From Geothrix sp. 21YS21S-2 (lineage in GTDB: Bacteria > Acidobacteriota > Holophagae > Holophagales > Holophagaceae): a stretch of DNA of 64,000 nt. Position 1 is the stretch's first letter. Each line of letters opens with the position of its first letter. Below are positions 1 through 8,423 of this stretch, piece by piece. The position numbers were made by a program, and so were the translations under genes. The stretch covers positions 3,847,001 through 3,911,000 of the forward strand of contig NZ_CP132910.1 in assembly GCF_030846775.1 (NCBI RefSeq). Direction: 5' to 3'. The notes beneath the pieces are model-generated. The model did no database searches. It worked only from the letters and a program-made list of their open reading frames with translations, and was not told where the DNA came from.

Positions 1-107
1 ACCTGGGGGGTGCCCAGGCGCGGCCGGTCCAGGCGCACCCGGAGGGGCAGCCCCGTGGCGACGATGATCGTCGCGCCCAGCGCCAGCAGGAGTCCCCAGG
101 CCCTCAT
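1..107 (-). CDS. N-terminus of an unidentified exported protein, cut by the window edge
   Basis: Only the first 35 codons are in the window. The ATG at 107-105 overlaps the TGA of the preceding sulfatase gene (ATGA), so the two are almost certainly cotranscribed. The visible peptide begins MRAWGLLLALGATIIVATGL, a hydrophobic stretch that could be a signal peptide or membrane anchor, followed by basic and proline residues. Nothing more can be said about function. Its position after an LTA-synthase-like enzyme makes an envelope role possible, which is inference. Confidence 0.6.
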   Translation of the reverse strand, partial: MRAWGLLLALGATIIVATGLPLRVRLDRPRLGTPQ

Positions 108-2275
108 GGCCGCTCCTTCAGGGGCTTGTTGTGGGACAGCAGGAACTTCGACCACTGGTGGAACCCCTCGGCCAGCCCCCGCATGCGCGCGACGCGCCCC
201 GGCTCGGAGGCCGCAAGGTCCTCCGGGTCCCTGCGGTCGGTGCGGAAAAGCTGCGCGCGGCCCCCGGGATCCACGGTGAGGTACCAGTCGCCCTGCAGGA
301 GCCCGATGCGGGGGGGCCTGCGGAACGTGGTGAAGGCGAACGCGGCGGAGCGCTCCTGGAAGGCCGGGTCCAGGGCGTCCTTGCCCAGCGTGGCGGTGCG
401 CCACGGCACGCCCAGCAGGCTCGACAGGGTGGGCAGGAGGTCCATCTGGGTGGCCACGGCGTGCACGCGCCGCGGCTTGAGGAGGCCGGGGGCGTAGATG
501 AGGAGGGGCACGTTGTGGATGGCCAGCTTGAGGTCGCCGAAGCGCTTGTCGACGTCGTTGCGGAAGGCGTCGTCGAAGCGCGGGTCCTCGGTGCCCCGGG
601 GCAGGCCGTGGTCGCCCCACAGGACGAAGACGGTGTTGGCGAACCAGGGCTCCCGGCGCGCCCCCTCGAAGAACGCCTCCAGGCTGTAGTCCATGAGGCG
701 GACCGCGTTGAACTCGTCGTTGCCGGTGAACCCGCCCCTGGCCAGGCTCGCCGCGTCCCGTTCGGCCTTGCGGAAGTCCTTGAGATGCTTGGGTATCGTG
801 AAGGGCGGATGGTTGCCCGAGGTCTGGATGTAGCTCCAGAAGGGCGCGGGCTGGGCCCGGAGGTGCTCGCCGGCCTCCCGCAGGAGGTCGGCGTCGCTGA
901 TGCCCCACACGTCCACCACGGGGCTCCGGAACGAGCCTTCCTCGTGGATCTTCAGCCCCGGGAAGTTCTTCTTGAGCACGCCGCGGATCTGCGCCCAGTT
1001 GGCGCTGCCGCCCAGGAAGAAGGTCTTGGAATACGCGTCCAGCCCGGAGAGGACGGTGCCCTGGTCGAGGAGGAGCGGGTTGCGGGTGGCGTTCTCCACC
1101 GCGCTCACGTCGGGCACGCCGAAGAGCGTGGCGAACATGCTGCGGCTGGTGTTCTCCATGGCGACGTAGTACCGGTCGAAGAAGATGCCCTCGCGGCAGA
1201 GCTTGTCGAAGTACGGCGTGGGATCCAGGGGGTTGCCCTGGATGCCGGTCTTGAAGGAGGCGAAGCTCTCCAGCTGGATGAAGACCACGTTGGGCCGGAG
1301 GGCCGGGTCGATGAGGGGCCGCGGGACGCCTTCCCGGCGCAGGGTGGGCAGGCCCTCGGCGTCCACGGCCGCGGGGATGCCGAAGTAGGCCGCCATCGCG
1401 GGCGCCGTCTCCCGAACCTTCGCCAGGTCGTAGCCCCCGTCCATGTCCCGCCGCGTCTCCAGGAAGAACAGCACGGGGTTGAGGGCCAGGTGGGCCTGGA
1501 AGGCGCCCGGGAGCTCGAAGGCCTCCGCCCAGCGCAGCGGATACGCCGACCAGCGGCCCCACATGAGCGCCAGGAGGCCCAAGGCTGCCAGGGCGTGGAG
1601 AGCCTTCCGTCCGCGGGGGACGGGGGCCGTCAGCTCCAGCCTGCGCGCCACGGCCCGGAGGCCCCAGGCGGCCAGGGCCATGAAGGCGCCAAGGGCCAGG
1701 GCGATGCGGACCACGGGGTAGCTCTGCCAGACCATCTGCAGGCTGGTGCCGGCGTTCTCCAGGAACATCACCAGCGTGCCGTTGAGGCGGGTGTGGATGT
1801 AGGCGTACGCCACGAAATCGACCACGTAGGCCAGGAGCACGGCGACCAGGGCGGCCAGGGCGTAAGCGGCCCAGATGCGCCGGGCGGACCTCATGCCGAA
1901 GCCGTAGCCGCGGCAGAAGCCGTGGTGGAGGCCCGCCAGGACCAGGAACCCGTAGAGCCAGGCCCGGGCCTCCACGGTGTCGACCATGGCCACCAGGATG
2001 AGGCCGGCGTAGACGCACAGCGCCGCGGCCAGGGTCAGGGCCCCCAGGGCGGGGCGGGCCGGGCGCCCGGGGTCGCCGCCCTTGAGGAGGAGCAGCGCGG
2101 GCAGCAGGAGGATCGCCGCCAGGCGCGCGTCGAACTTCAGGCCGATGTAGAGGGCGTGCGGGGCGAAGCCTTCCGCTCCCCCGAAGCGCAGCAGGAAGGC
2201 CAGGCGCAGGAGCCCGAACAGGGCCGCGAGCAGCACGAGGAGGACGGCCAGGAGCCGGAGCTTGGTTCGGGGCAT
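104..2275 (-). CDS. LTA synthase family protein (membrane-anchored sulfatase/phosphotransferase fold)
   Basis: A 723-residue protein with about five hydrophobic segments in the first 250 residues and an extracytoplasmic alkaline-phosphatase/sulfatase domain from about residue 325. Visible landmarks are PNVVFIQLESF at the domain start (metal-binding Glu), ENTSRSMFATL near 374-384 with the Thr/Ser expected to be the catalytic nucleophile, and WGDHGLPRG near 552 (metal-binding Asp/His). Family members transfer phosphoglycerol or phosphoethanolamine groups to envelope glycans. In a diderm host the substrate is not predictable; an OpgB/EptA-like or LtaS-like role is inference. The ATG is preceded by an AGGAAGG Shine-Dalgarno. 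The MFS gene ends 30 nt upstream on the same strand. Confidence 0.85.
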   Translation of the reverse strand: MPRTKLRLLAVLLVLLAALFGLLRLAFLLRFGGAEGFAPHALYIGLKFDARLAAILLLPALLLLKGGDPGRPARPALGALTLAAALCVYAGLILVAMVDTVEARAWLYGFLVLAGLHHGFCRGYGFGMRSARRIWAAYALAALVAVLLAYVVDFVAYAYIHTRLNGTLVMFLENAGTSLQMVWQSYPVVRIALALGAFMALAAWGLRAVARRLELTAPVPRGRKALHALAALGLLALMWGRWSAYPLRWAEAFELPGAFQAHLALNPVLFFLETRRDMDGGYDLAKVRETAPAMAAYFGIPAAVDAEGLPTLRREGVPRPLIDPALRPNVVFIQLESFASFKTGIQGNPLDPTPYFDKLCREGIFFDRYYVAMENTSRSMFATLFGVPDVSAVENATRNPLLLDQGTVLSGLDAYSKTFFLGGSANWAQIRGVLKKNFPGLKIHEEGSFRSPVVDVWGISDADLLREAGEHLRAQPAPFWSYIQTSGNHPPFTIPKHLKDFRKAERDAASLARGGFTGNDEFNAVRLMDYSLEAFFEGARREPWFANTVFVLWGDHGLPRGTEDPRFDDAFRNDVDKRFGDLKLAIHNVPLLIYAPGLLKPRRVHAVATQMDLLPTLSSLLGVPWRTATLGKDALDPAFQERSAAFAFTTFRRPPRIGLLQGDWYLTVDPGGRAQLFRTDRRDPEDLAASEPGRVARMRGLAEGFHQWSKFLLSHNKPLKERP

Positions 2276-2305
2276 GGACGGCCTTCCTCTGGAGCTGTGG
2301 AAATT

Positions 2306-3496
2306 CTAACCCGCCAGGGCTGCGGATTCGCGCAAAAGGCGCCGGGAAAGAGGCAGGGCCGCCAGGGCGAAGAGGGCGGCCACGGCCCAGCCGAGGCGGT
2401 AGCCCTGGAGTCCCAGGTGCTGGCAGCCCCAGCCGATGACGCCGCCGATGAGCAGGGAGCCGATGCCGATGCCCGAATCGAAGGAGAACAGCGTCGTGCC
2501 GAACGCCGCGCCCCGGCGGTCGGGGTGGGTGATCTCCAGCACGTGCGCGTTGAGGAGCGTGTGGACCATGCTGTAGCCGCCACCGTAGAGGAGGGCCGAC
2601 AGGGCGTGCCGGCTGGCGCCTCCGGGCATCAGCGCGAGCAGGGCGAGGCCCGCCCCCGCGGCCAGGAGCATGCCGGGCAGGAGGCGCGTGGGGTGGTTCC
2701 CGAATCCGACGCGGGTCATGAAGATGCGCATGACCACCATGCCAACGGCCATGCAGGAGAGGAAGGCGGCATCCGTGGGCAGCACGCCGAACAGGGGCGG
2801 GAACCCCTGCTTGATGGCCTCCTGGGCCGTATAGGTGCCCAGGGCGCCGTAGCCCAGGGCCGTGGCGAAGAACACCATGCAGGGAGCCAGCAGGGTCCGG
2901 TCCGGCCACTGGAAGGCCGGCCGGCGCTCGAGGCGCACCTGGTCCGGGGGCAGGCTGAGGGACAGCACGCCCAGCACCACGAAGAGCGCCGCAAGGACCG
3001 CCGTCATGGCGGGGAAGCCCAGCCGCCCGTAGACCGCCAGGCCCACCACGGGGCCGAAGATCACGCCTCCGGGGCTGGCCAGCCCGTAGAGCGACATGCC
3101 GTCCGCCCTGCGATCCGCGGGCAGCACGTGCCCCAGCGTGGCCATGGTGGCCGTGAGCAGCCCGGACCACACCACCCCGTGGGGGAACGCCAGGGCGTAG
3201 AAGGCCCAGCGCGCGTGGAGCAGCCCGTAGGCGCCCAGGAACAGCCCGAAGCCCACGGCGCAGCCCACGACCATGCGCCGCTGCCCCACCCGGTCCCCGA
3301 AGGGTCCCGTGAACAGCGCCCCCAGGGCGGAACCGGCCGTGAAGGCCGTCATGAAGCGCCCGGACTCCGCGATGGTCGCCCCCAGCTCGAGGAGCCGCAG
3401 GGGCACGGTGGGGAAGAGCTGGAAGGCGGCGAAGAACGTGATGAACGTGATCGCGAAGACCAGGACGAAATGGCGGGTGAAGAGCCCGGACGTCAC
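2306..3496 (-). CDS. MFS transporter
   Basis: A 396-residue protein with about twelve hydrophobic segments, the normal size for the major facilitator superfamily. The loop GDRVGQRRM after the second helix matches the MFS motif A. The open frame runs further upstream, but the GTG at 3496 overlaps the stop of the upstream gene as GTGA and gives VTSGLFTRHFVLVF, a typical MFS amino end; upstream residues are a basic out-of-frame read of the neighbouring gene. It resembles drug/proton antiporters of the YfcJ/arabinose-efflux type. The substrate is unknown. Confidence 0.85.
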   Translation of the reverse strand: MTSGLFTRHFVLVFAITFITFFAAFQLFPTVPLRLLELGATIAESGRFMTAFTAGSALGALFTGPFGDRVGQRRMVVGCAVGFGLFLGAYGLLHARWAFYALAFPHGVVWSGLLTATMATLGHVLPADRRADGMSLYGLASPGGVIFGPVVGLAVYGRLGFPAMTAVLAALFVVLGVLSLSLPPDQVRLERRPAFQWPDRTLLAPCMVFFATALGYGALGTYTAQEAIKQGFPPLFGVLPTDAAFLSCMAVGMVVMRIFMTRVGFGNHPTRLLPGMLLAAGAGLALLALMPGGASRHALSALLYGGGYSMVHTLLNAHVLEITHPDRRGAAFGTTLFSFDSGIGIGSLLIGGVIGWGCQHLGLQGYRLGWAVAALFALAALPLSRRLLRESAALAG

Positions 3497-4014
3497 TTGG
3501 CGTCCGGCGCGTCCTTCCCGGCCAGGGCGTCCTGCTCGTCCTGGGGGAGGCGCCACACCCAGCGCCCCGTGGTGCGGTCGAAGATGTCGAAGCAGGCCAG
3601 CCAGTTCAGCAGGCCGGTGACCATGACGTACGAGGCGCCGTACTCCTGCACCAGGTTGCGCACGGGCTCCGTGCCCACGCCGCCGAAGAGGAAGCCGAAG
3701 ACGGCGTACACCGGGCCCGCCCCGGCCGTGGCCGCCGCGCCCAGGGTGGGCATCCACTGGAGGGGCACCAGCTGGGGCACGTAGACGCCGCCCTTGATGC
3801 CGTCCACCGCGCCGTACTGCAGCTGCAGGAAGCCCAGGACGAGGAAGACGACGGTGACGGAGAAGAGCGCCTTGGCCCGCCCCTTCTCGCCGATGAGCCA
3901 GTAGCCTAGGCCCGGCACGAGCCAGTTGAGGAGCACCGGCTTCCAGCAGGCGTTGAACGCCTTGGCGCCCCGCAGGGGGGCCGGCAGCTTGGGCAGGGGT
4001 TTGGCTTCGCTCAT
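3493..4014 (-). CDS. Small polytopic membrane protein, DUF6677-like
   Basis: A 173-residue protein with three or four hydrophobic segments. The motif NWLVPGLGYWLIGEKGRA near residue 30 is typical of short membrane proteins of the TM2/DUF6677 type found in acidobacteria and relatives; the family name is from memory and was not searched. The acidic, polar C-terminus DEQDALAGKDAPDAK is probably cytoplasmic. It overlaps the downstream MFS start by 4 nt, so the two are likely translationally coupled. Function unknown. Confidence 0.7.
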   Translation of the reverse strand: MSEAKPLPKLPAPLRGAKAFNACWKPVLLNWLVPGLGYWLIGEKGRAKALFSVTVVFLVLGFLQLQYGAVDGIKGGVYVPQLVPLQWMPTLGAAATAGAGPVYAVFGFLFGGVGTEPVRNLVQEYGASYVMVTGLLNWLACFDIFDRTTGRWVWRLPQDEQDALAGKDAPDAK

Positions 4015-4030
4015 CCGGCCATTCTAGCGG

Positions 4031-4076
4031 AAAACGGCCAGGAGCCCCAGGGCGGAAGGATCCGCCCGGGGGCTCC
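4031..4076 (-). terminator. Terminator of the rplY-pth-rpsF-rpsR operon
   Basis: An inverted repeat pairs 4041-4048 and 4050-4056 with 4061-4067 and 4069-4076 (15 bp with one A/G mismatch, loop AGGA). On the minus strand a TTTT run (4034-4031) follows about six bases later. It lies directly after the rpsR stop. The T run is short and offset, so this is a moderate rather than a classic intrinsic terminator. Confidence 0.6.
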
Positions 4077-4097
4077 CGGAGGCTTCGTTGGGATCTT

Positions 4098-4361
4098 CTA
4101 GTCCGTGGCGAAGGGCAGCAGGGCGATGTTGCGGGCCCGCTTGATGGCCTCGACCAGCATGCGCTGGTGGAGGGCGCACACGCCGCTGGTGCGGCGGGGC
4201 AGGACCTTGCCGCGCTCGGGGGTGAAGCCGCCGAGGGTCTTCACGTCCTTGTAGTCGATGAAGGTGGACTTCTCGACGCAGAACTTGCAGAACTTGCTGC
4301 GCCGACCGCCAAATACCTTCTTCTTCTTGGGCTTGCCTTTTCCGTCCGTGCGACGCTTCAT
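4098..4361 (-). CDS. rpsR: 30S ribosomal protein S18
   Basis: An 87-residue basic protein. The pattern CKFCVEK, then [33 protein letters not shown] matches S18, including a CxxC and a third Cys typical of the zinc-containing form. S18 binds S6 and the central domain of 16S rRNA in the small-subunit platform. Its ATG overlaps the rpsF stop (ATGA). The usual next gene, rplI, is absent; a terminator follows. Confidence 0.97.
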   Translation of the reverse strand: MKRRTDGKGKPKKKKVFGGRRSKFCKFCVEKSTFIDYKDVKTLGGFTPERGKVLPRRTSGVCALHQRMLVEAIKRARNIALLPFATD

Positions 4362-4747
4362 CCCATCACCTCTTCAAGGGAACGTTCCTTGATACCGGCC
4401 TGGGCCTTGCGGCGGCCTTCGCGCTCGTAGCGCACCTTCTGGCGCTCCGCGGCCTTGGTCTGCTCGTCCATGCGGACGGACAGGTACTTGATAACGGAGT
4501 CGTGGTTGCGGAAGCGCCGCTCGAGTTCGGCGATCAGGGTGGGACCCGCGTTCATGTCGAACAGGGTGTAGTAGCCCTCGCTGAACTTCTGCACTTCGTA
4601 GGCCAGCTTCTTGCGGCCCCACTTTTCGGTCTTGAGCAGCTCGCCATTCTGCTCGGCAATGATCCCCTCGAAGTGCTTCACAAGCTCTTCAGCCTGTTCG
4701 TCAGTCAACGTAGGGGAGGCGATGAAGATGGTCTCATAGCGACGCAT
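4358..4747 (-). CDS. rpsF: 30S ribosomal protein S6
   Basis: A 129-residue protein starting MRRYETIFI, the classic S6 opening, with the ferredoxin-like ribosomal S6 fold and a conserved [18 protein letters not shown] segment. S6 pairs with S18 in the 30S platform. Two adjacent ATG codons (4750 and 4747) follow AGGAGG; the second is preferred because the first abuts the ribosome-binding site. The C-terminal 25 residues are a charged tail. The 100-nt leader upstream (4748-4847) could hold an S6:S18 autoregulatory structure, as known for rpsF leaders. Confidence 0.96.
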   Translation of the reverse strand: MRRYETIFIASPTLTDEQAEELVKHFEGIIAEQNGELLKTEKWGRKKLAYEVQKFSEGYYTLFDMNAGPTLIAELERRFRNHDSVIKYLSVRMDEQTKAAERQKVRYEREGRRKAQAGIKERSLEEVMG

Positions 4748-4847
4748 CATTCCTCCTCGTGGATGTGAAGCCCCGACATGGTACCGGAGCAAGGAGGTCC
4801 CCAGGTGGGGACGCGAAAGATCAGCATCTCAGGAAAGGGCATGTTTA

Positions 4848-5411
4848 TCAAGCTGAAACCTTGAAGCCGGCGCGCCCGGCCAGGGCCCCGGTGTCCCCGG
4901 CCGCCGCCAGCATCGCCATGAATTCGGCGAAGGGTTCGTCCATCCGGTCGATGAGCGCCCACTCCTCGTCCGTCCACTCCCCCAGGACGAAGTCCACCAG
5001 GGGCCGGGGAAAGGGGCCGATGCCCAGGCGCAGGCGCGCGACGTCCTGGGTGCCCAGGTGGCTGAACACCGATTTCAGGCCGTTGTGGCCGCCGTCGCTG
5101 CCGGCGAGGCGGAACCGGCCCTCGCCCAGGGGGAGGTCCTTGTCGTCGTGCAGGAGGACCATGCGCGCGGGCTCGAAGCCGGCCTTCACGGCCTCGGCGC
5201 AGGCCTGGCCGCTGAGGTTCATGTAGGTGCCGGGCACCAGGGCCAGGAAGGGGTGGCCCAGACGATACAATGCTCCAGTGCCGAAGGTGTGCACGACCGC
5301 GGGGTGCGGGCAGTGCGCTTCCATCCAGCGCTGGAGCATGAGCCGTCCCAGGTTGTGCCGGGTGGCCGTGTAGGCCGCACCGGGGTTGCCCAGCGGGACG
5401 AGGACGAACAC
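4848..5411 (-). CDS. pth: Peptidyl-tRNA hydrolase
   Basis: A 187-residue protein, normal length for bacterial Pth. It opens MFVLVPLGNPGAAYTATRHN, with catalytic His19 and the nearby Asn, followed by a DDKDLPLGEGRFR segment with the second catalytic-site Asp near residue 92, and GSDGGHNGLKSV. It cleaves the ester bond of peptidyl-tRNA released by drop-off, recycling tRNA in the cytoplasm. The start lies one base after the rplY stop, so the two are cotranscribed, the common rplY-pth pairing. Confidence 0.96.
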   Translation of the reverse strand: MFVLVPLGNPGAAYTATRHNLGRLMLQRWMEAHCPHPAVVHTFGTGALYRLGHPFLALVPGTYMNLSGQACAEAVKAGFEPARMVLLHDDKDLPLGEGRFRLAGSDGGHNGLKSVFSHLGTQDVARLRLGIGPFPRPLVDFVLGEWTDEEWALIDRMDEPFAEFMAMLAAAGDTGALAGRAGFKVSA

Positions 5412-5412
5412 C

Positions 5413-6048
5413 CTACTTCTTGGCCTTGGCGGCAGGCGCGGCGGCGGCGGGGGCTGCGGCGGCGGCCTCGGGGGCGACCTCCTCCTCGGCCTTCTTGCCG
5501 ACCACGCAGCAGATCACGTTGTGCGCGTCGCCATGCACGGTCAGGTGGGAATCCAGGTTCAGCTGGTCCAGGCGCAGGGACTCGCCCACCTTGAGGTGGT
5601 CGACGTTGACGTCGATGTGCGCGGGGATGAAGCTGGGCAGGCACTCCACCTCGATCTCGCGGTGGGTGAAGTCCAGCAGGCCGCCTTCCTTGACGCCGAT
5701 GGGGGTGCCCTTGAGGACGATGCGGACCTTGACCTTGACCTTGTGGTCGGGGTCGACGCGCATGAGGTCCACGTGGACCAGGCGGCGGGTGACGGGGTCG
5801 CGCTGCACGTCCTTGATGATGACGTGGCGCTTGATCTCCGTGCCCTCGCGCTGGAGGTGGATGAGGGAGTTCATGCCGGTGTCGCTGGCGATGATGCGGG
5901 CCACGGTCTTGGGGCTGATCGCGATGGCCACGGGGGGCTCGTTGAGGCCGTAGATGACCGCGGGGATCATGCCCTGCTTGCGCAGGCCCTTGCTGGCGGC
6001 CTTGCCGATGCTCTCGCGGAGCGCGACTTGAATGATTTCCTGAGTCAT
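5413..6048 (-). CDS. rplY: 50S ribosomal protein L25, long CTC/TL5 form
   Basis: A 211-residue protein with an N-terminal L25 domain that binds 5S rRNA (res 1-95) and a C-terminal TL5/CTC beta domain (res 100-185). It ends in an alanine-rich, lysine-tipped tail. The segment KQGMIPAVIYGLNEPPVAI is typical. The ATG at 6048 follows a strong AGGAGG at the correct spacing. It is the first gene of a four-gene translation operon and is divergent from ppk1. Confidence 0.95.
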   Translation of the reverse strand: MTQEIIQVALRESIGKAASKGLRKQGMIPAVIYGLNEPPVAIAISPKTVARIIASDTGMNSLIHLQREGTEIKRHVIIKDVQRDPVTRRLVHVDLMRVDPDHKVKVKVRIVLKGTPIGVKEGGLLDFTHREIEVECLPSFIPAHIDVNVDHLKVGESLRLDQLNLDSHLTVHGDAHNVICCVVGKKAEEEVAPEAAAAAPAAAAPAAKAKK

Positions 6049-6236
6049 GGTTCCTCCTACCTGGCCGGTCGACGGCCCTCTCGTTGGGAAGGTGGGGTCC
6101 GACGGGACCCCGGATTGGGACGAAGGGCCAGATTACCCTGGATCGGCTCCCGGAGCCATCGGTAAGTGCCGGAAGGCCCCGTCCGTTCCATGGAATTTAC
6201 AAGCCGCCGGGAGCGAGACCGGGCATAATTTGACCC
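6049..6236. promoter_or_regulatory. Divergent intergenic region rplY / ppk1
   Basis: A 188-base gap separates two divergent genes. On the plus side, CATAAT (6224-6229) lies eight bases before the ppk1 ATG with no Shine-Dalgarno between them, which fits a -10 box for a leaderless or near-leaderless transcript. No convincing -35 was found at 16-18 bases. On the minus side only the rplY ribosome-binding site is clear. Confidence 0.4.
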
Positions 6237-8372
6237 ATGAGCCGACATGCGCCCCGACCGGAAAACATCCTCAACCGGGAGTTGAGCTGGTTGGCGTTCA
6301 ATGAAAGAGTCCTGGAAGAGGCGGAGGACCCGACGGTTCCTCTCCTTGAAAGAGTGAAATTCCTGGCCATCACCTCCAGCAACTGGGACGAATTCTTCAT
6401 GGTGCGGGTGGCGGGCATCTGGCGGCAGATCGACGCGGGCATCACGCAGCCCGGCGCCGACGGGCGCACCCCCCGGCAGATGCTGGAGGAGGTCTCCCGC
6501 CGCATCCACGACCTGGCCCACCGCCAGCACGAGCTCTTCCAGTACGTCATCAAGCCCCAGATGGTCCGGGAGGGCATCTTCATCCTCCAGGCCGACGAGC
6601 TGGATCCGGAGCAGCTCCGCTTCGTGCAGGACTACTTCGAGAACAACCTCCTGCCCCTCATCACGCCCCTGGCCGTGGACACGGGCCACCCCTTCCCGCG
6701 CCTGGGCAACCGCGCCCTGGTGCTCATGGCCGAGCTGGAGGCGGAGGAATACCTGGAGGAGGAGGCCTTCCCGGTCTCCGAACTGGCCGTCATCCCCATC
6801 CCCACCCCGGTCTCGGCCCGGTTCCTGCGGGTGCCCTCGGCCCCGGGGACCCACGCCTTCCTTATGCTCGAGGACGTGGTGCGCATGCACATCGCGCAGA
6901 TCTTCCACGGCTACGCCATCCGCAACTGCCACGCCCTGCGGGTGACCCGGGACTCGGACCTGCCGGTGGAGGAGGACCCCAACGAGGACCTGATGAAGAC
7001 TGTGGAGGAGCACCTGCGCAGCCGCCGGCGCGGGGCCGTGGTCCGCCTCCAGTACGAGGAGGCCCTGAGCTCCACCCTGCTGGACATGCTCATCGAGGAG
7101 CTGGAGCTCAGCCCCGAGGACCTCTACCCGAGCGAGGGCTTCGCGGCCTTCTCCGACCTGCTGCAGCTCTACGCGCAGCTGGACCTGCCCCACCTCAAGG
7201 ACGCGCCCATGCCGCCCCTGCCGGTGCCGCAGCTGGAGACGGCGCCCAACGTATTCGAGGCCATCGGCCGGCACGACATCCTCCTCATGCACCCCTACCA
7301 GAGCTTCGACGACAGCGTGGTGCGCTTCGTGCGGGAGGCCGCGGACGACCCCAAGGTGCTGGCCATCAAGATGACCCTCTACCGCATCAGCACCACCAGT
7401 CCCATCGCCGCGGCCCTGGAGCGCGCCGCGGAGCGGGGCAAGCAGGTGGCGGCCATCGTGGAGCTGCGGGCCCGCTTCGACGAGGAGGGCAACATCGCCT
7501 GGGCGAGGCGCCTGGAGAAGGCCGGCGTCCACGTGGTCTACGGGATGATCGCCTACAAGACCCACGGCAAGGCCTGCCTCGTCATCCGGCAGGAGCCCGA
7601 CGGCATCCGCCGCTACTGCCACCTGTCCACCGGGAACTACAACGAGCGCACCTCGCGCCTCTACAGCGACATCGGGATCTTCACCGCGCGCAAGGAGTTC
7701 GGCGAGGACCTCTCCAACCTCTTCAACGTGCTCACGGGCTACACGCGCCCGCCCGCGCTGCACAAGCTCATCATGGCCCCCCAGTACTTCCGCAACGCGC
7801 TCTACGCCCGCATCGACCGGGAGCGGGACCATTCCCGCGCCGGACGCCCCGCGCGGATGGTCCTCAAGATGAACGCCCTGGTGGACCCCCCCATGATCCA
7901 GCGGCTCTACGAGGCCAGCCAGGACGGCGTGCAGATCGACCTCCTGGTGCGGGGCACCTGCTGCCTGCGGCCCGGGGTGCCCGGGCTCTCCGACAACATC
8001 CGGGCGGTCTCCATCATCGACCGGTTCCTGGAGCACGCCCGGGTCTACCACTTCCACAACAACGGGGACTCCGAGACCCTCCTGGCCTCGGGCGACCTGA
8101 TGCAGCGCAACCTGGACAACCGGGTGGAGGTGGCGTTCCCCCTGGTCGACCCCCTGGTGGCCGCCCAGGTGGTCGAGATGCTCGAGCTCCAGATCCACGA
8201 CACCATCAAGGGCCGGGTGCTGGCCCAGGACGGCAGCGTGGCCCGCCGGGGGCTGGACCCCTCCTGGCCGCCGCTCCGGAGCCAGTACCGCAGCTACGAG
8301 CACGGCCTGCTGTCCAGCGGCATCAAGGCGCTCACCCAGAAGCTGCCGGACCTGAGGGACACCGACATCTGA
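6237..8372 (+). CDS. ppk1: Polyphosphate kinase 1
   Basis: A 711-residue protein, full length for PPK1, which reversibly polymerises the gamma-phosphate of ATP into polyphosphate. The N domain opens NRELSWLAFNERVLEEA. The two phospholipase-D-like C domains carry the key histidines: IAYKTHGKACL near residue 442 (the autophosphorylated His) and FLEHARVYHF near 599. The CLRPGVPGLSDNI segment is also diagnostic. The start is the first ATG before the conserved N domain and has no clear ribosome-binding site. mrp follows 51 nt downstream. There is no exopolyphosphatase gene beside it. Confidence 0.97.
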   Translation: MSRHAPRPENILNRELSWLAFNERVLEEAEDPTVPLLERVKFLAITSSNWDEFFMVRVAGIWRQIDAGITQPGADGRTPRQMLEEVSRRIHDLAHRQHELFQYVIKPQMVREGIFILQADELDPEQLRFVQDYFENNLLPLITPLAVDTGHPFPRLGNRALVLMAELEAEEYLEEEAFPVSELAVIPIPTPVSARFLRVPSAPGTHAFLMLEDVVRMHIAQIFHGYAIRNCHALRVTRDSDLPVEEDPNEDLMKTVEEHLRSRRRGAVVRLQYEEALSSTLLDMLIEELELSPEDLYPSEGFAAFSDLLQLYAQLDLPHLKDAPMPPLPVPQLETAPNVFEAIGRHDILLMHPYQSFDDSVVRFVREAADDPKVLAIKMTLYRISTTSPIAAALERAAERGKQVAAIVELRARFDEEGNIAWARRLEKAGVHVVYGMIAYKTHGKACLVIRQEPDGIRRYCHLSTGNYNERTSRLYSDIGIFTARKEFGEDLSNLFNVLTGYTRPPALHKLIMAPQYFRNALYARIDRERDHSRAGRPARMVLKMNALVDPPMIQRLYEASQDGVQIDLLVRGTCCLRPGVPGLSDNIRAVSIIDRFLEHARVYHFHNNGDSETLLASGDLMQRNLDNRVEVAFPLVDPLVAAQVVEMLELQIHDTIKGRVLAQDGSVARRGLDPSWPPLRSQYRSYEHGLLSSGIKALTQKLPDLRDTDI

Positions 8373-8423
8373 ATGCTGGGCGCGGGGCGGCCTTCATGGC
8401 AGTCTAATAGGCTGGAGACCGCC

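Noticed and set aside
131-3784. A 1,217-codon open frame on the plus strand, antisense to three genes
   Set aside because: It is low-complexity (Gly/Glu/Ala/Arg-rich), has no domain, and covers the recognisable sulfatase, MFS and DUF6677-like genes. High G+C removes stop codons by chance. Similar long antisense frames elsewhere were rejected for the same reason.
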